Shown in pieces: positions 1-10,862 of a stretch of DNA of 64,000 nucleotides. A program made the position numbers and the translations under genes. The notes under the pieces were generated by a model. That model was given only the letters and a program-made list of their open reading frames with translations. It ran no database searches and was not told the origin of the DNA. The DNA comes from Alopecurus myosuroides (lineage: Eukaryota; Streptophyta; Magnoliopsida; Poales; Poaceae). The stretch lies in the NCBI GenBank assembly GCA_028641055.1, contig CM054057.1:574430610-574494609 (forward strand), read 5' to 3'. Within the stretch, counting starts at the first letter, position 1, and every line of letters starts with the position of its first letter.

Positions 1-1500
1 AAAGGAGCAAATGGAACACCCGAACTAAGTGTGGCTCTTCGGACAAGCTGCAGATCAGGTCTAAGTCGAGGGGGGTCCCATACTACCACCCGGATGCGGT
101 GAGCACGCTCATCATGGATCAGTAGACAAGACTCTTTTCCTAATTAAGTTCGACACTAGCAGGCTTCAAAACCCTAACCCTGGCCTCCTGCCGGTGCCTT
201 AACATCAAATTATTATTACCCAAAACATTAACATGTTGATTGAATTGAAACCCAGCTATCAACTAAACAGGTGATACGACAAAGGATAACAAGACTCGAG
301 CACAAACAAGCTAAGCATGCAACTACGACACGAGGGCCAACAGGGTAAACAAACAACAGTTAATAGGAAGTGGAGGAAGGCTATACATGGCTGCAAGGTA
401 AACATATAATAGGATCGAGACACAAGCATCGTATCAACAGGCTAGAATAAGAACAACGGAAAGCATCGGTAACAAGTGATGAAAGGCAGCCATTTGGCAG
501 CAAGTGAGTATACTTGCCTGAGATCCTGCAAGGTAGCAGAACTTGTCGTTGCTCACATCATCTCAACGTCCTATCCGGGAAGAAGCAACGAACCTCGAAC
601 AAACACCGGATGCAACAATTACTACTACGGCAAAAGATCCAGCATGATCAAGATATGGATGCATAGAAATAAACTAGTTGACATGATAAACAGATTTAAA
701 TGGACCCATATGCAATTTGAGTTGCATATGAAAAGCCCATGAATTATGGTTAGATTATTTGTTTTCCAACTAATCAACAGATGAAGGTGGATTAGCATGA
801 TGCATGGATGAGGAAAACAACAAAATAACAACAATAGAACCAATTGGAAATAGGGTTTACCAAGTTTGGGAAATTATTTATTAAGTTAGGAAATTTGGCT
901 TCTTAAGGGAGTTACACAAGCATTTATTGTTTTCACCCATTTTAATTGTTCAAAACAGATAACAAAATTTATGGGTAGAGCATTTAATTTTAATTGGAAA
1001 ACCTATTTTATTTGTGAAATTGGAATTTGTTTTATTAATTTGACAATTTTTAAATGCATTAAATAAGAAACAGTTGTTTTCAGCAATTTAAATTGTTCAA
1101 ACAGCAAACAAAATTTATATTTGGAAAGTACATGAAAAGTTGATTGGAAAACATATTTAGTTTGTTGAATTTGTTTTATGAACAAGTTATGAATTTTGCA
1201 AGTTTAAGTGATTTAAACAAGAATTCAAATATTGCACCAATTTAAAATATTCAAACAGTAAACAAACTTTATATTTGGATAGAACAGTCAATTTGGGACA
1301 GAAAACATATTTAAAAAGAATTTGGAGTTGGGATGAATTAATTATGCATTTTACAAAGTTGGGGTGCAATCTGCCATTTTTAATGCACTAGGGGCTTAGA
1401 AAATATTCCAGGGGCCTAGAAATAAAGATACATGGACCTAGCTGTGAATCTGGGATGTTTCTGTGACCAAACAATTGGAAAATAAAAAGGTTGTTTTTAT

Positions 1501-1582
1501 TGGGAGAGGGGGGACTCGATCCCAACCCTCTACCTCCTGCGCCCCAGGGAACAACCAGATGGGCTGAGCTGCTGTTGTTGAA
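1501..1582 (-). other. tRNA-like module with degenerate B box
   Basis: The minus strand carries GGATCGAGTCC (plus 1512-1522), one change from the Pol III B-box consensus GGTTCGANNCC. It follows an A-box/D-arm-like stretch and ends CTCCCA. It is the second of two such units in this LTR and corresponds in position to the single unit at 50052-50125. It is not a functional tRNA, because no full cloverleaf can be drawn. Confidence 0.45.
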
Positions 1583-1656
1583 AGGAAGGGATACGGGGGG
1601 GGGGGTAAGAGGTTCAGGTCTGCACTGAAATAAATCCGAAGAAAAGGGCAGAAAAG

Positions 1657-1740
1657 GTGGGGTGCGGGGATTCGAACCTGAGACGTGGGCTTGCGTGCGG
1701 TGGGTTTCTACCAGTGGGGTGGATGCGCTGCTGGTGATAG
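1657..1740 (-). other. tRNA-like module with perfect B box
   Basis: The minus strand carries GGTTCGAATCC (plus 1668-1678), an exact match to the Pol III B-box consensus. It is preceded by CCCACTGG, as in the unit at 50052-50125. Together with the unit at 1501-1582 it forms a tandem pair about 155 bp apart. The D and anticodon arms are not convincing, so it is tRNA-derived or tRNA-mimicking at most. Confidence 0.45.
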
Positions 1741-2687
1741 AAGGGGGGACAGTGGGTGTATGAGGTGTTGGTGCGGGTAGGTTCTTCTCTGAATCTCAAA
1801 CTGTACGTATCTGAACCATGGCGGAAGGAACTGCAGGCAGCGACAGCGAGTGGTGGCGAGCGGCCGCTGGTGCGGGCGGTTGGAGGGGAGCGCGGCCAAC
1901 AGGGAGGAGGAGGGAAGGGGAGGGGAAGGAGGGGAGCGGGCGCTCACCTAGCGGTCGAAGGGGAGGAGGTCGGGGCGGCAGATCGTGCCGGACAGGGAGT
2001 CGATGCCGGGGAGGTGGCCGGCCGGAAATCTCGACGGTGGCGGTGCTCCGGGCATCCTCGGCCGGTGACGCCTACACCAAACTTGGAGCGGGTGGATAGA
2101 TGGTTCCATTCCCACGACTTGCAGCCCGTGGCGGCTACCCCTTCCCCGACGCCATGGTGAAACTTCCTCCTCCGGCCATGGACGCTCGGTGGTTGCAGAG
2201 AGACATCAGAGAGTGAGGGAGGTGGAGAAGATGGAAGATGGCGGCGGTGGGAAGGGAGAAGGGGTGAAGGCGGCTAGGGTTTGGAGGGGCCTCAAGGGGG
2301 AGATAAAGGGGAGGGGGAGCAGGGCACATGGGGGGAGGCGCTCGGTGACAGCGACCTCTTCCCCGCGTCCGTACGAAGAAGAAGACCCAGATGGGCCGGT
2401 TGCTGTGGGCTGAGGGGGGGGGGAAACGGTTGGGGTGGTGGGCTTTCTCCCTTCTCTCTAATTTTTGTTTTTGTTTGCTTATGTTTTTTTTTCCAGAAAT
2501 TGTTCAGGCTCCAATAAAAATTAGATTTATGCACCAAATAAATTCCAACAAAATTTAGAAAACATGATTCGATGAATTTTTAAATGGTTTGCAAATTTTA
2601 AATGCACGAGGATGTATGAGATGTCATGATGATGCACAAACTTAAAGCACAAACAAAACTAATTGGGGAAAATCCCCGGGCGTTAAA

Positions 2688-4474
2688 CTTTTGAGAACCA
2701 ACTTTGTGTCATAATGAAGTTTGTGTTCTCTATGTTTGAGTGACTTTTTTTTGGTCCGTGTGCTTTTGGTGAAAGTTGTCTCCATGGATCCGAGTAGAGT
2801 TTTCTTGTTCCTTCGGGATAACTCCAAGTCGGTCATGTATGTGTGGACTATTCTTGAGATGGCAGGTCGTTACCTCCATTTCTTGAAGAAGTTGTACATC
2901 CACTCCACCCATTGACTGATTGTTCATGAAAGGGAAGAAGTCCAAGAACTTACTTACCTTTGCAATCATTTTCCCAACAAGGACTCTGAGGTGTTCCTTC
3001 ACAAGTAAACCATGTAGATGCAACCGTCTTTCGTAAGTTGCTAATACATGGGTTCTGCAATATTGCTCATCCTTTTTGAGCTAGACATTGTAGTCCATAT
3101 CTTGAGAATCCAGCATATGTATCTTGTTGGTACCCGGTGCAATCTATTCGCTCAAACATACCGAGTCTGAATTATAAATCCACTAACTAGAACTGAATCT
3201 CAAGCAGCAAGGATGGTTGGTGTTTTCTCAAGGATACTGAATTAGGTCCTTTTGAAAATCTGGCATGGTTGATGTTGTGGTTGACACAATTAGCCGGAAG
3301 GACTAATGTCATATCTCTCTTTGAAACAGTAAGAACAACCACTCTCCGTGAGAATTTGTGTGTGGCTTATTCTAGAAGTTGCCCTCACCCTTCTTCCAAA
3401 CCGGAGTTTTACATTCACTTGATGACCTATTGAAGGTTTATCGTAAGTTTGTTATCGGTATCTATAACATCCAGGAGAACCTGGAAGTTGATTCTTCCAA
3501 TGTATCTTTGTCAATTCTCCAAAGCTTTCTTTTAGTGGAAAAACAAGTTCGTCATGAGAACCATCTCGTAGGGGTTTTGTAACCACCATTGACCAGTTCC
3601 GTTTTTCAAGTTGTTGGTACATGAAGTTATATTTATCTCACACATTGTGTGAATTTGTCAGTCACTTCAGCCATGGTGTCTTAACCATGTGGTAGATGTA
3701 TTGCTACGTCCAAACCACAAGAGGAAAAAGATTCCTTATTCCTGTTGGTGTTTCAATCCCCGTTGGTTACCCACCTATAGGGTGTGACCAAGAATTCCTC
3801 TTTAATTACGGTGTTCCAACATCCCGTGGTTACTCATCTTATGCCGTGAAGTAACATCCCGATCCCTAACAAGGATTTCAAGAAAACTGTTATGGAATGG
3901 TTGAAAGTTCCGTTATCTTCCGTGACCACCCCCAAGAGTGAACATGATCCCGTATCATACCTATGTTTTGGACACATAATTCCAATGTGTTCTCGTGTTT
4001 CCCTCATCTACGGATATTACGTTGTGGTATCCAAGACCACCCTCTCCATCTTGGTATTCTGTTTTGAAGAAACCTCGATGTCACAAGTTGTTCAACCTTT
4101 CTTTTCCAAAAGGATTTAAAGTCTTGTGCAAAGCTCATATTCTAAATCCTTTCAAGACCATCGTCCATAAACTTGAAACCTTCTCTCAGTTTCCTCCGTT
4201 ACCTTGATGTGTTTCATGCACGTTAACTCAAAAAGTTCTTTATGAAAATTCCTGTCATGAGTTATCCATGAGATACTGGATCTTTGTGAAGATCAATTCT
4301 TAAGAGTTTTCCATCCTACCTAAGGTGTAGCCGCTGGATATGTTCGCAAGTGCTACGAATCAACCTCTTCAAGAAGAGAACCATAAGGTTCGAGAAGATC
4401 ATTCAAAACCGGCGTTCCTTCTTTCTTTCTCCTTCAGGAATCTCGGGACGAGATTCTTGTAAGGGGGGTAGATT
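2688..4474 (+). mobile_element. Decayed Gypsy element interior, 3' end
   Basis: No intact gene is present. The last part (4438-4470) reads SRDEILVRG in one frame and runs straight into a polypurine tract and an LTR start. This is how the pol C-terminus ends in many grass chromovirus-type Gypsy elements, and the same arrangement is seen at 54146-54184. I could not match 2688-4430 to protease, reverse transcriptase or integrase in any frame. It is either heavily decayed or the noncoding interior of a non-autonomous element. The left boundary with the minus-strand LTR fragment is inferred, not seen as a clean junction. Confidence 0.55.
4461..4474 (+). promoter_or_regulatory. Polypurine tract before 3' LTR
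   Basis: AAGGGGGG at 4461-4468 lies just upstream of an LTR starting TGTAACATCCCC at 4475. This is the position where plus-strand DNA synthesis of a Gypsy element is primed. Confidence 0.7.
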
Positions 4475-5122
4475 TGTAACATCCCCACTTTTGTTAAATT
4501 ACGGTTTGTTGTGTTGTGCTCATGTCATTCATGCATGAACCAAATTGGAACCAATTTAAATTTGGAATTTAAATGGAAATTGAGAAAAATTCCACAAATA
4601 CTACTTAATATGGTTTTCAAAATTTTGAACTGAAAAATATTTCAATTTCACCAAAGTAACATATGGTGAGGTTGCAATTTTGATAAGGATTCCAAAACAT
4701 ATTTTGGTTATTTTTTGGAGTTCATTTAGGTCCCCAAACTTTAAAATTCCTTGCAGTTTTTAAAGGTTGAAGGACTTCGTTGTAAAATCTCCAAAACTTC
4801 AGGGGGTTATGGAGGAAAACTCCCCCTGTCGTCTTCCTCCTCGTGCCAGAAGGCAGGAAGGGCGCCAATGGCGACCACGCCACGTCCTGCTTCAGCCTCC
4901 TCGTCGCGGATAAGACCCCCCACGATGATGTGTGTGCTCTCTTCTCTCTCCCTAACCCCTCGGCTCTCTTCCTCTCTTCCTCTGCTCCCTGCTGCGACCA
5001 AACCCTAACCGCCACAGGCCACCACCATGTGCGCCGCTCCGGCCGTCCCCGCACAAGCTGAGCCTCTCCGGAGCTCCGCCTAGACCCCTGCACCTCCTCC
5101 GCCAACTGGAGCAAGCCGGGAA
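4475..5122 (+). mobile_element. 3' LTR, left part, of large-LTR Gypsy element
   Basis: It begins TGTAACATCCCC directly after a polypurine tract. An AT-rich first part (4475-4800) is followed by a GC-rich part (4800-5122), the layout also seen in the LTR at 48374-53091. It stops where the Athila-like element A starts. The natural continuation after the LINE is 32198-36080, which would make an LTR of about 4.5 kb. Open frames here on both strands (for example 4722-5183 minus) show no recognisable domain and are treated as noise. Confidence 0.65.
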
Positions 5123-5127
5123 GGGCC

Positions 5128-6719
5128 TGATACGTCTCCAACGTATCTATAATTTCTGATGCTCCATGGTCGTATTTTGCCAATTGCTACTTGTTTTCCC
5201 CTTATTTATAGTATTTTTATACATGTTCCGGGACTAAACTATTAACAAGATGCCAAGTGCCAGTTCCCTGTTTTCTGATGTTTTTGGTTTCAGAAAAGCT
5301 GGTCTGCAAACATTCTCGGAATTGGACCCCACAAAGCCCGAAGTTCCTATTTTCCCCGGAAGCATCCAGAACACCGAAGAGGAGTCGAAGACGGGCAACA
5401 GGGGGGCCACACCATAGGGTGGCGCGGCCCCCTGTTGGTCACGCCAGCTATGGGTGTGGGCCCCCTGGCCTCCACCGCCTTTGCCCTTTCGCCTATTTAA
5501 GCCCCACGGATGGAAAACCCTAAACACCTGATAAAAAATCCCCGAAAAGTTCCGCAGCCGCCGTCAACGTCAACCCTATATCATGGGTTTTTGAAGCTGT
5601 TTCCGGCACCCTGCCGGAGAGGAGATCATCACCGGAGGCATCTACATCACCATGCCTGCCTCCGGAGTGATGCGTGAGTAGTTCATCCTTGGACTACGGG
5701 TTCGTAGTTGTAGCTAGATGGTTGTCTTCTCCTCATATGCCTCCATGTTTAGATCTCGTGAGCTGCCTATCATGATCGATATTTGATCTTATGTAATTCT
5801 ATATGTTGTGTTTGCTGGGATCCAATGAATATTGAACTTATGCCAAGTTGATTATAGTCTTTATTTGCATATGTTATTTGTGATCTTGCATGCTTTCCGT
5901 TGCTAGTGGTTACTCTGGCCAAGTAGTTGCTAGTGACTCCAAGAGGGAGTATTTATTCCTGATAGTGGGTTCATGCCTCCTTTTCGCCTTGCTCGAGTGA
6001 CAGAAACATGAAGGGGGAGGATGTGTTGTTGCCATTAGGGAGAAAACAACGGTGAGAGTGCCCGCGTGCATAACCATTGCTTACATTACACACTTTGTTT
6101 AATGCAATTATCTGTTGCTTGCAACTTAATACCTAAGGGGGTTCGGATGATAAACTGAGGGTGGATTATTAGTCATAGATGCAGATGGATGTCAGTCTAT
6201 GTATCTTGTTGTAATGCCCACACTAAATACCATAGTAATCTTTATGTCATATTGTGCACTACGGTGCAACCTCTATTTTTCAATTTCCCAGCTTTAATTT
6301 GTTCACCCAGCATGATATCTTTTATGGAGAGACACCACTAGTGAAACTATGAACCCCCGTCCATTTTCCACACTGTTAAAACAAACCACAACTATTTCCT
6401 ATTTTTCTTTACTTACTGCAAGCATACACTGTTTTCCACACTAAACGTCTAATCTTTGTTTTCAGCAAGACCTGTGAGATTGACAACCTCACTGTACCGT
6501 TGGTGCAAAGTATTTTGGTTGTGTTGTGTGTAGGTTCCACGTTGTTGCTGACACCGGTGAAGCGCCAACACCACTGTCAGGGGCATCAACCTTCCGAAGG
6601 TCCTCTTTCTCCTACTGGATTGATAACCTTGGTTCCTAACTAAGGGAAAATACCTACCGTTGTGCTCATCACACCCTCCTCTTGGGGTCTCCCAACAAAC
6701 ATGTGTATCACGAGCATCA
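5128..6719 (+). repeat. Element A 5' LTR
   Basis: 1,592 bp, from TGATACGTCTCC to GAGCATCA. It begins with a hairpin, GATACGT-CTCCA-ACGTATC. TATTTAAG at 5494-5501 is a probable TATA box. The last 24 bp (ACATGTGTATCACGAG) differ from the partner LTR, which ends GTGCAAGATCTGCACC like element C. Confidence 0.85.
5494..5501 (+). promoter_or_regulatory. TATA-like box in element A LTR
   Basis: TATTTAAG lies in a GC-rich context about 370 bp into the LTR. It recurs at 25710-25717 in the 3' LTR, and as TATTTATG at 36737-36744 in element C. Conserved position supports a promoter role. Confidence 0.5.
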
Positions 6720-6730
6720 AGGATATTTTC

Positions 6731-6748
6731 TGGCGCCATTGCCGAGGA
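6731..6748 (+). promoter_or_regulatory. Primer binding site of element A
   Basis: TGGCGCCATTGCCGAGGA lies 11 bp after the LTR end. This TGGCGCC...GCCG type is usual for Athila-like plant elements. The spacer ATATTTTC between LTR and PBS is also typical. Confidence 0.65.
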
Positions 6749-6912
6749 GAAGGAAGTCTTCTGGCAAGGGGAGTCTCTCACTCTCAACCTCTTTATTTCG
6801 TTTATTGTCTTGTTTTTATTTTTGTCTTATTTTGCTTCTCTTTATCAAACACACACAAAAATTAGTTTACTTCGTAGTTGTTATTTTTGTCTCTACGTTG
6901 TTATTTCTCATC

Positions 6913-7518
6913 ATGTTGATCCCTAAGTTTACCATGAAAGATTTGCCGGTAGGAAGTGGTTCTATACTTGGAAAGGACACTATTAAAGAATTCTTTGATC
7001 ATGTAAGTAAGCATGATAACTTGGAGAAAAAATCCATAGTAGAACTTGTTCCCAATTACGAGACTGCTGCAACTTCTTTAGTTCACATGATAGAAGCTAG
7101 GTTTGTGAACCTCCTTCCCATAATGCAACATATGTTCCTCAACTTGAATAACATTGAAGATGTTGAGAAAAGAAACTTCATCTTTGAAACTATGCTTAAA
7201 GAATTTGGAGATGTTGCTATAGAAGCTAGAAAAGTATTTGACCGTTTTAATATGCTTGGCTCATGTGTAGACATTGTTGGTGCTCTAGAAAAAACTGAAT
7301 CTAATAATGAAAACGAGGATAAAATACCAATCCCCTTTAAATTAGTAGCTCTGCACGAAGCCCAAGAAAAGAATTTTGATTGGATTGTTCCTGAGAATTT
7401 ATTTGATGAAGATAGTAAGCCTAAAAGTACTAAGAGAGGAGCCTCTAAAACCCACTTAGATAAAATTCAATGCATTATTAAAGAATTGCCAAATCTTCAT
7501 TTGAATGCTTCACTTTAA
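6913..7518 (+). CDS. Element A hypothetical protein, 201 aa
   Basis: I do not recognise this protein. The chosen ATG (6913) starts MLIPKFTMKDLPVGSG; the frame stays open further upstream into the LTR but there reads as leader. The product is acidic and looks largely helical: residues about 25-125 are rich in Glu, Lys, Leu and Phe, the C-terminal third holds a Lys-rich stretch (KPKSTKRGASK), and it ends IIKELPNLHLNASL. No CCHC knuckle, protease motif or reverse transcriptase is present, so it is not a standard gag or pol. It sits between the PBS leader and the shared 3' noncoding chassis, where element C has an unrelated ORF. The frame is intact over 201 codons although the element's LTRs are strongly diverged. 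It may be an accessory or gag-replacing protein; function unknown. Confidence 0.55.
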   Translation: MLIPKFTMKDLPVGSGSILGKDTIKEFFDHVSKHDNLEKKSIVELVPNYETAATSLVHMIEARFVNLLPIMQHMFLNLNNIEDVEKRNFIFETMLKEFGDVAIEARKVFDRFNMLGSCVDIVGALEKTESNNENEDKIPIPFKLVALHEAQEKNFDWIVPENLFDEDSKPKSTKRGASKTHLDKIQCIIKELPNLHLNASL

Positions 7519-9967
7519 AATACTTGAGTTTCCCTTTTTATGCCTAGCTGAAAGGCGTTAAAGAAAAGCGCTACCGGGAGACAACCCATTTAATTTCGCT
7601 GTTTTCAACCCGTTTTCTTTCGTTTTCATTGGTACGATTTGCACCTGGGTGTTTTAAATTTGCTCAGCAACCCCGCTGTGTATTTTCTTTTGAGTTTTTG
7701 TTGAGCCAAGTAAAGCCTCTAGTGGAAAGTTGAGCCTATATTTCGGATTTCTGCGCAGGAAACAGATTTCTTCTGTCCACTGTTAATTCCATTGGAAATC
7801 ACAGAAAATTCAAAATGACCTGAGATTTTTTTGTTCTTAATACTGAGTTATATACGCAACTTTTCTTAGAAGACCACTTTTTGATTTGAGCAACATAAGA
7901 TTTTTGAAAAAATCAATATTTACCTGCTGTTCTGTTTTGACAGATTTCTGCCATTTATCGCATTTGCATCTTAATCTCTTTCTTTTGGTGTTCTTTTGAG
8001 AAAAAGAGTTTTGAAAGAACTTGTGACAGTACCTAATGCGTTTTTGAGTGTTAGACTTGTGTTAAAACTGAACCATGTGAATTTATTATTTCAATTGCAC
8101 TAACGTTGCTAATGAAGATTGTGAGAATTTTGACGTGAAGGAAGTTTTCAAGGGTCAAGAGAAGAGGATGATATGATGTGATCAAGAAGAGTGAAAAACC
8201 TAAGCTTGGGGATGCCCCGGTGGTACATCCAAGCAAATTCCAAGAAGACTCAAGCGTCTAAGCTTGGGGATGCCCAAGGCATCCCCTTCTTCATCAACAA
8301 ATTATCAGGTCACTTCTAGTGAAACTATATTTTTATTCGGTCGCATCTTATGTGCTTTGCTTGGAGCGTCTTTTATTTTTGTTTTCAGTTTGCTTCTTCT
8401 TTTGCTTTCAGTTTGTTTTTACTTTTTCAGTAAGCTTGGTCAGACCCCAGCATTCTTTTATTGGAGAGTGACACGCTCCGATTTTTCATGAGAATATGTT
8501 GTATTCTTAATCTCTGTCTAGCTGCTGCATTTATTTAGCTCCTGTTTTGCATGCATCTCTTATTAGAGCTGTTAGTTTTAGTAGTGTTATGTGAGTACTC
8601 TCATGTTTGCTTTATGTATCATAAAGATTATTTTTTTAAAGCATGTTTTGTACGGTGATTTTTGGGAGAAAGAAAACTGTTGCTTGAAGTAGAATTTATA
8701 ACAGTGCTAGTAGAAGCTTGTATAGACTATGGCTAGGACTTTTTCATGCCATGCTAAATGTTATTTTAGTTTTAAAGCCTTGTGGTTATTGAGTAGCATG
8801 ATTAGCCTCAAATAGCTGTGAGTGTTTAATATGTATTGAAAGATTCATGAGTTGTTCCTGTCATAGTAAAGCATCAATATATGGTATTCTCTTTCGAATG
8901 TTTTATTTGGTTGACTTGGCGCATGATCACACCATGTTTATGAATACAAACCAGTCACGAATAGCCTCCATGACCACTTAGTTTTTGAACTTGTGATACT
9001 GCTTATGTTTTAATTAATGATGCTTATGTCGCTATGCATGATTATCGCTCTTATGCTCTCTTGATTTGTCGCTCCCATTCTTTTTTCTAGCCTCCACATG
9101 TACCGAGTATGAGCTCTACATGTGGTATTTAACTGCCATTCCAAAGTAAATTGCTCATGTGTTACCTTTAAAACCTTCAAAATTACTCCTGCTTTATGTT
9201 CCTGTTTTTGCTCATGAGGACGTAAATAGAGAATCTTTATCTCACTTGTTGATTGGATTTCACACCCTGGACTAGTGGCTTCATCCGATTATCCAAATAA
9301 TAGAAGAGCTGGCAGCGGGGTGCCAAGCCCCAAATTAATGCAAACAAATTCTCTTCACTATTTTTGCCCCTTATTTATCAGTGAAAGCATAATTGTGTAA
9401 ACAAAAGAGAAAGAGGGACGGCCTTCTACACCAGTTGCGTACTTCACCATGGGAGCCGCTCTTGTGAATCCAGTTGACTTGTGATGTACTGTATTTTATG
9501 TTTACCATTCATTGACATTAGCATACATCTCCCAAAATATAGACAATCAGTGTCAAAGTTTGAATACCTCTGTTTAATAAAATAAAAGCTCTAGCACATG
9601 AGTGATCCCTGCTTCCCTCTGCGAAGGGCCTTTATGTTATTTTTATGTTGAGTCTCCATCTTCTAACTTTATGCACAGTTGAGAGAGCATTTTTGCCATT
9701 CTGAGTTCTATGTGCATTTGTCCCATAAGCATCAATAATTACTTCATGATGTGATATTATTTGTTCTTAAATTATTTGTTCTAGTCTTCCTCAAGAACTT
9801 TGAATGTGTCCTGACATTTATGTTTTGCCCCACTCTTAAGGACTATCGAAATATCACTTTGCCCTGATTTCTCTATACCTAAAACAAACATTTACCTTTC
9901 TTTGCATTATTATTCACGATCCTTTATTTGAGTTACTCTTCGTGATGCAAAGTAATTGCTATGCTTT
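7519..9967 (+). other. Element A 3' noncoding chassis
   Basis: About 2.4 kb without a credible gene. From TGCCTAGCTGAAAGGCG at 7541 onward it matches element C from 39446 onward, and parts match the minus-strand copy at 60544-62396. Recurrent landmarks are GAGAGTGACACGCTCC (8464), GCTTGGGGATGCCC (8263) and CCTCTGCGAAGGGCC (9616). It is interrupted at 9968 by element B and resumes at 25171. Confidence 0.75.
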
Positions 9968-10842
9968 TGTCGGGGGGTTACCCCCGAGTAGGGTAAAGGC
10001 AAGTGGTGAAGGCAATAGTCAGAAGAGAAGTTTGGTCGAGTAGCCGCCTACCCGGTACTTGCTACCCGGTCGACTGCTACTCGGTCTTACGAAAAGATGA
10101 CCAGAAGGAGATATCAAGCGAGTTATGTCCGTTCGAGTAGAAGAGCTGGTCCGAGTAGGATTGGCGGGAATCTACTCGGGCCAGAAGTCAAAGGAGCCGT
10201 TCTGACACAGGATCCCGCGTATCCTGGGTCCGTACTTGGCACTGTTCGAACCACTGTTCATCTGGGACCGGCCTGCCTGACAGCGACAATGTGGAAGCAG
10301 GCGGTCGCAGGATAGGGGGGCCCTACTCTGTGTTTGGCACAGTGATACCAGACTGTCCCCTTGGTTTTGCCCAACGACTTTCCGGACAGGACAAGATTAG
10401 GAACCAAAGCTGTCAGCGGGAACTCGGAAGAAGGACGATGTGCACACAATATCGACACTTGTCCGTATTTGGACGTATCCGGCTGGGCACCGTGTATATA
10501 AGGTGCCCCGCCGCCTCCTGCGTGAGGGATCGCATGCTGGAACACAGGAAACCCTAGATTCTTGACCTAGTTCATCACGTATAGAGAAGAGCGGCTACTC
10601 GGTAGCAAGAACCATTGTACTGTGGCTACTCGGTGAGACATCAGAATACACAAAGAAAGGCAGGAGTAGGGGTTTTACCTCCTCACGAGGGCCCTGAACC
10701 TGGGTAGATCGTGTTGTTTGCAGTGTTTAGTTCTTACTTCACGTGGCTACTCGTCGCGTGATCCCTCCCCGAGCACCTCCAGCGTCCTTCGTCCCCACAT
10801 CTTTAGCCATCCTATGGCATCTGCCGTGACACCACCACGACA
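9968..10842 (+). repeat. Element B 5' LTR
   Basis: 875 bp, TGTCGGGGGG...CACGACA. The first 21 bp form an imperfect inverted repeat (GGGGGTTACCCCC). It contains five CTACTCGG/CCGAGTAG 8-mers: 10077, 10151, 10172, 10595 and 10626. Confidence 0.95.
10495..10502 (+). promoter_or_regulatory. TATA box of element B LTR
   Basis: TATATAAG is followed by a GC-rich leader. The identical copy is at 24823-24830. It is the likely sense promoter, so transcription should start near 10525-10530. Confidence 0.75.
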
Positions 10843-10843
10843 G

Positions 10844-10861
10844 TTGGCGCCCACCGTGGGG
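10844..10861 (+). promoter_or_regulatory. Primer binding site of element B
   Basis: TTGGCGCCCACCGTGGGG begins one base after the LTR end (CACGACA, then G). It is the PBS type seen in Tat-like grass elements. I did not assign the tRNA. Confidence 0.75.
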
Positions 10862-10862
10862 C

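Larger units (their letters stand above)
1..2687 (-). mobile_element. Large Gypsy LTR fragment, cut by window edge
   Basis: On the minus strand this stretch runs parallel to the LTR at 48374-53091. The block around 690-750, with a near-palindromic CATATGCAA/TTGCATATG and CCCATGAATTATGG, matches 51070-51115. The block 60-210 matches 51640-51780, including CACCGGCAGGAGGCC and the GTCTTGTCTACTGATCCATG string (read on the minus strand). The copy is diverged, so it is a related family or an old member. Its probable LTR start is near 2687 (minus-strand TTTAACGCCCGGGG, a likely decay of TGTAACGCCC). The 3' part of the LTR lies left of the window. The GC-rich centre (1800-2410) gives long spurious ORFs on both strands. 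Confidence 0.75.

Noticed and set aside
1756..2160. Overlapping ORFs in the GC-rich centre of the left LTR fragment
   Set aside because: Both strands are open because of base composition. There is no domain, and the region aligns to an LTR.
4722..5183. 153-codon minus-strand ORF
   Set aside because: It spans the joint between a Gypsy LTR and the start of element A and has low complexity, so it cannot be an old gene.
6449..6787. 112-codon minus-strand ORF in the element A LTR (also 37661-37912)
   Set aside because: Lies wholly in LTR sequence and is antisense to a conserved noncoding region.
10097..10557. Short ORFs on both strands of element B's LTRs
   Set aside because: Identical in both LTRs, overlapping the promoter and TATA box, with no domain.
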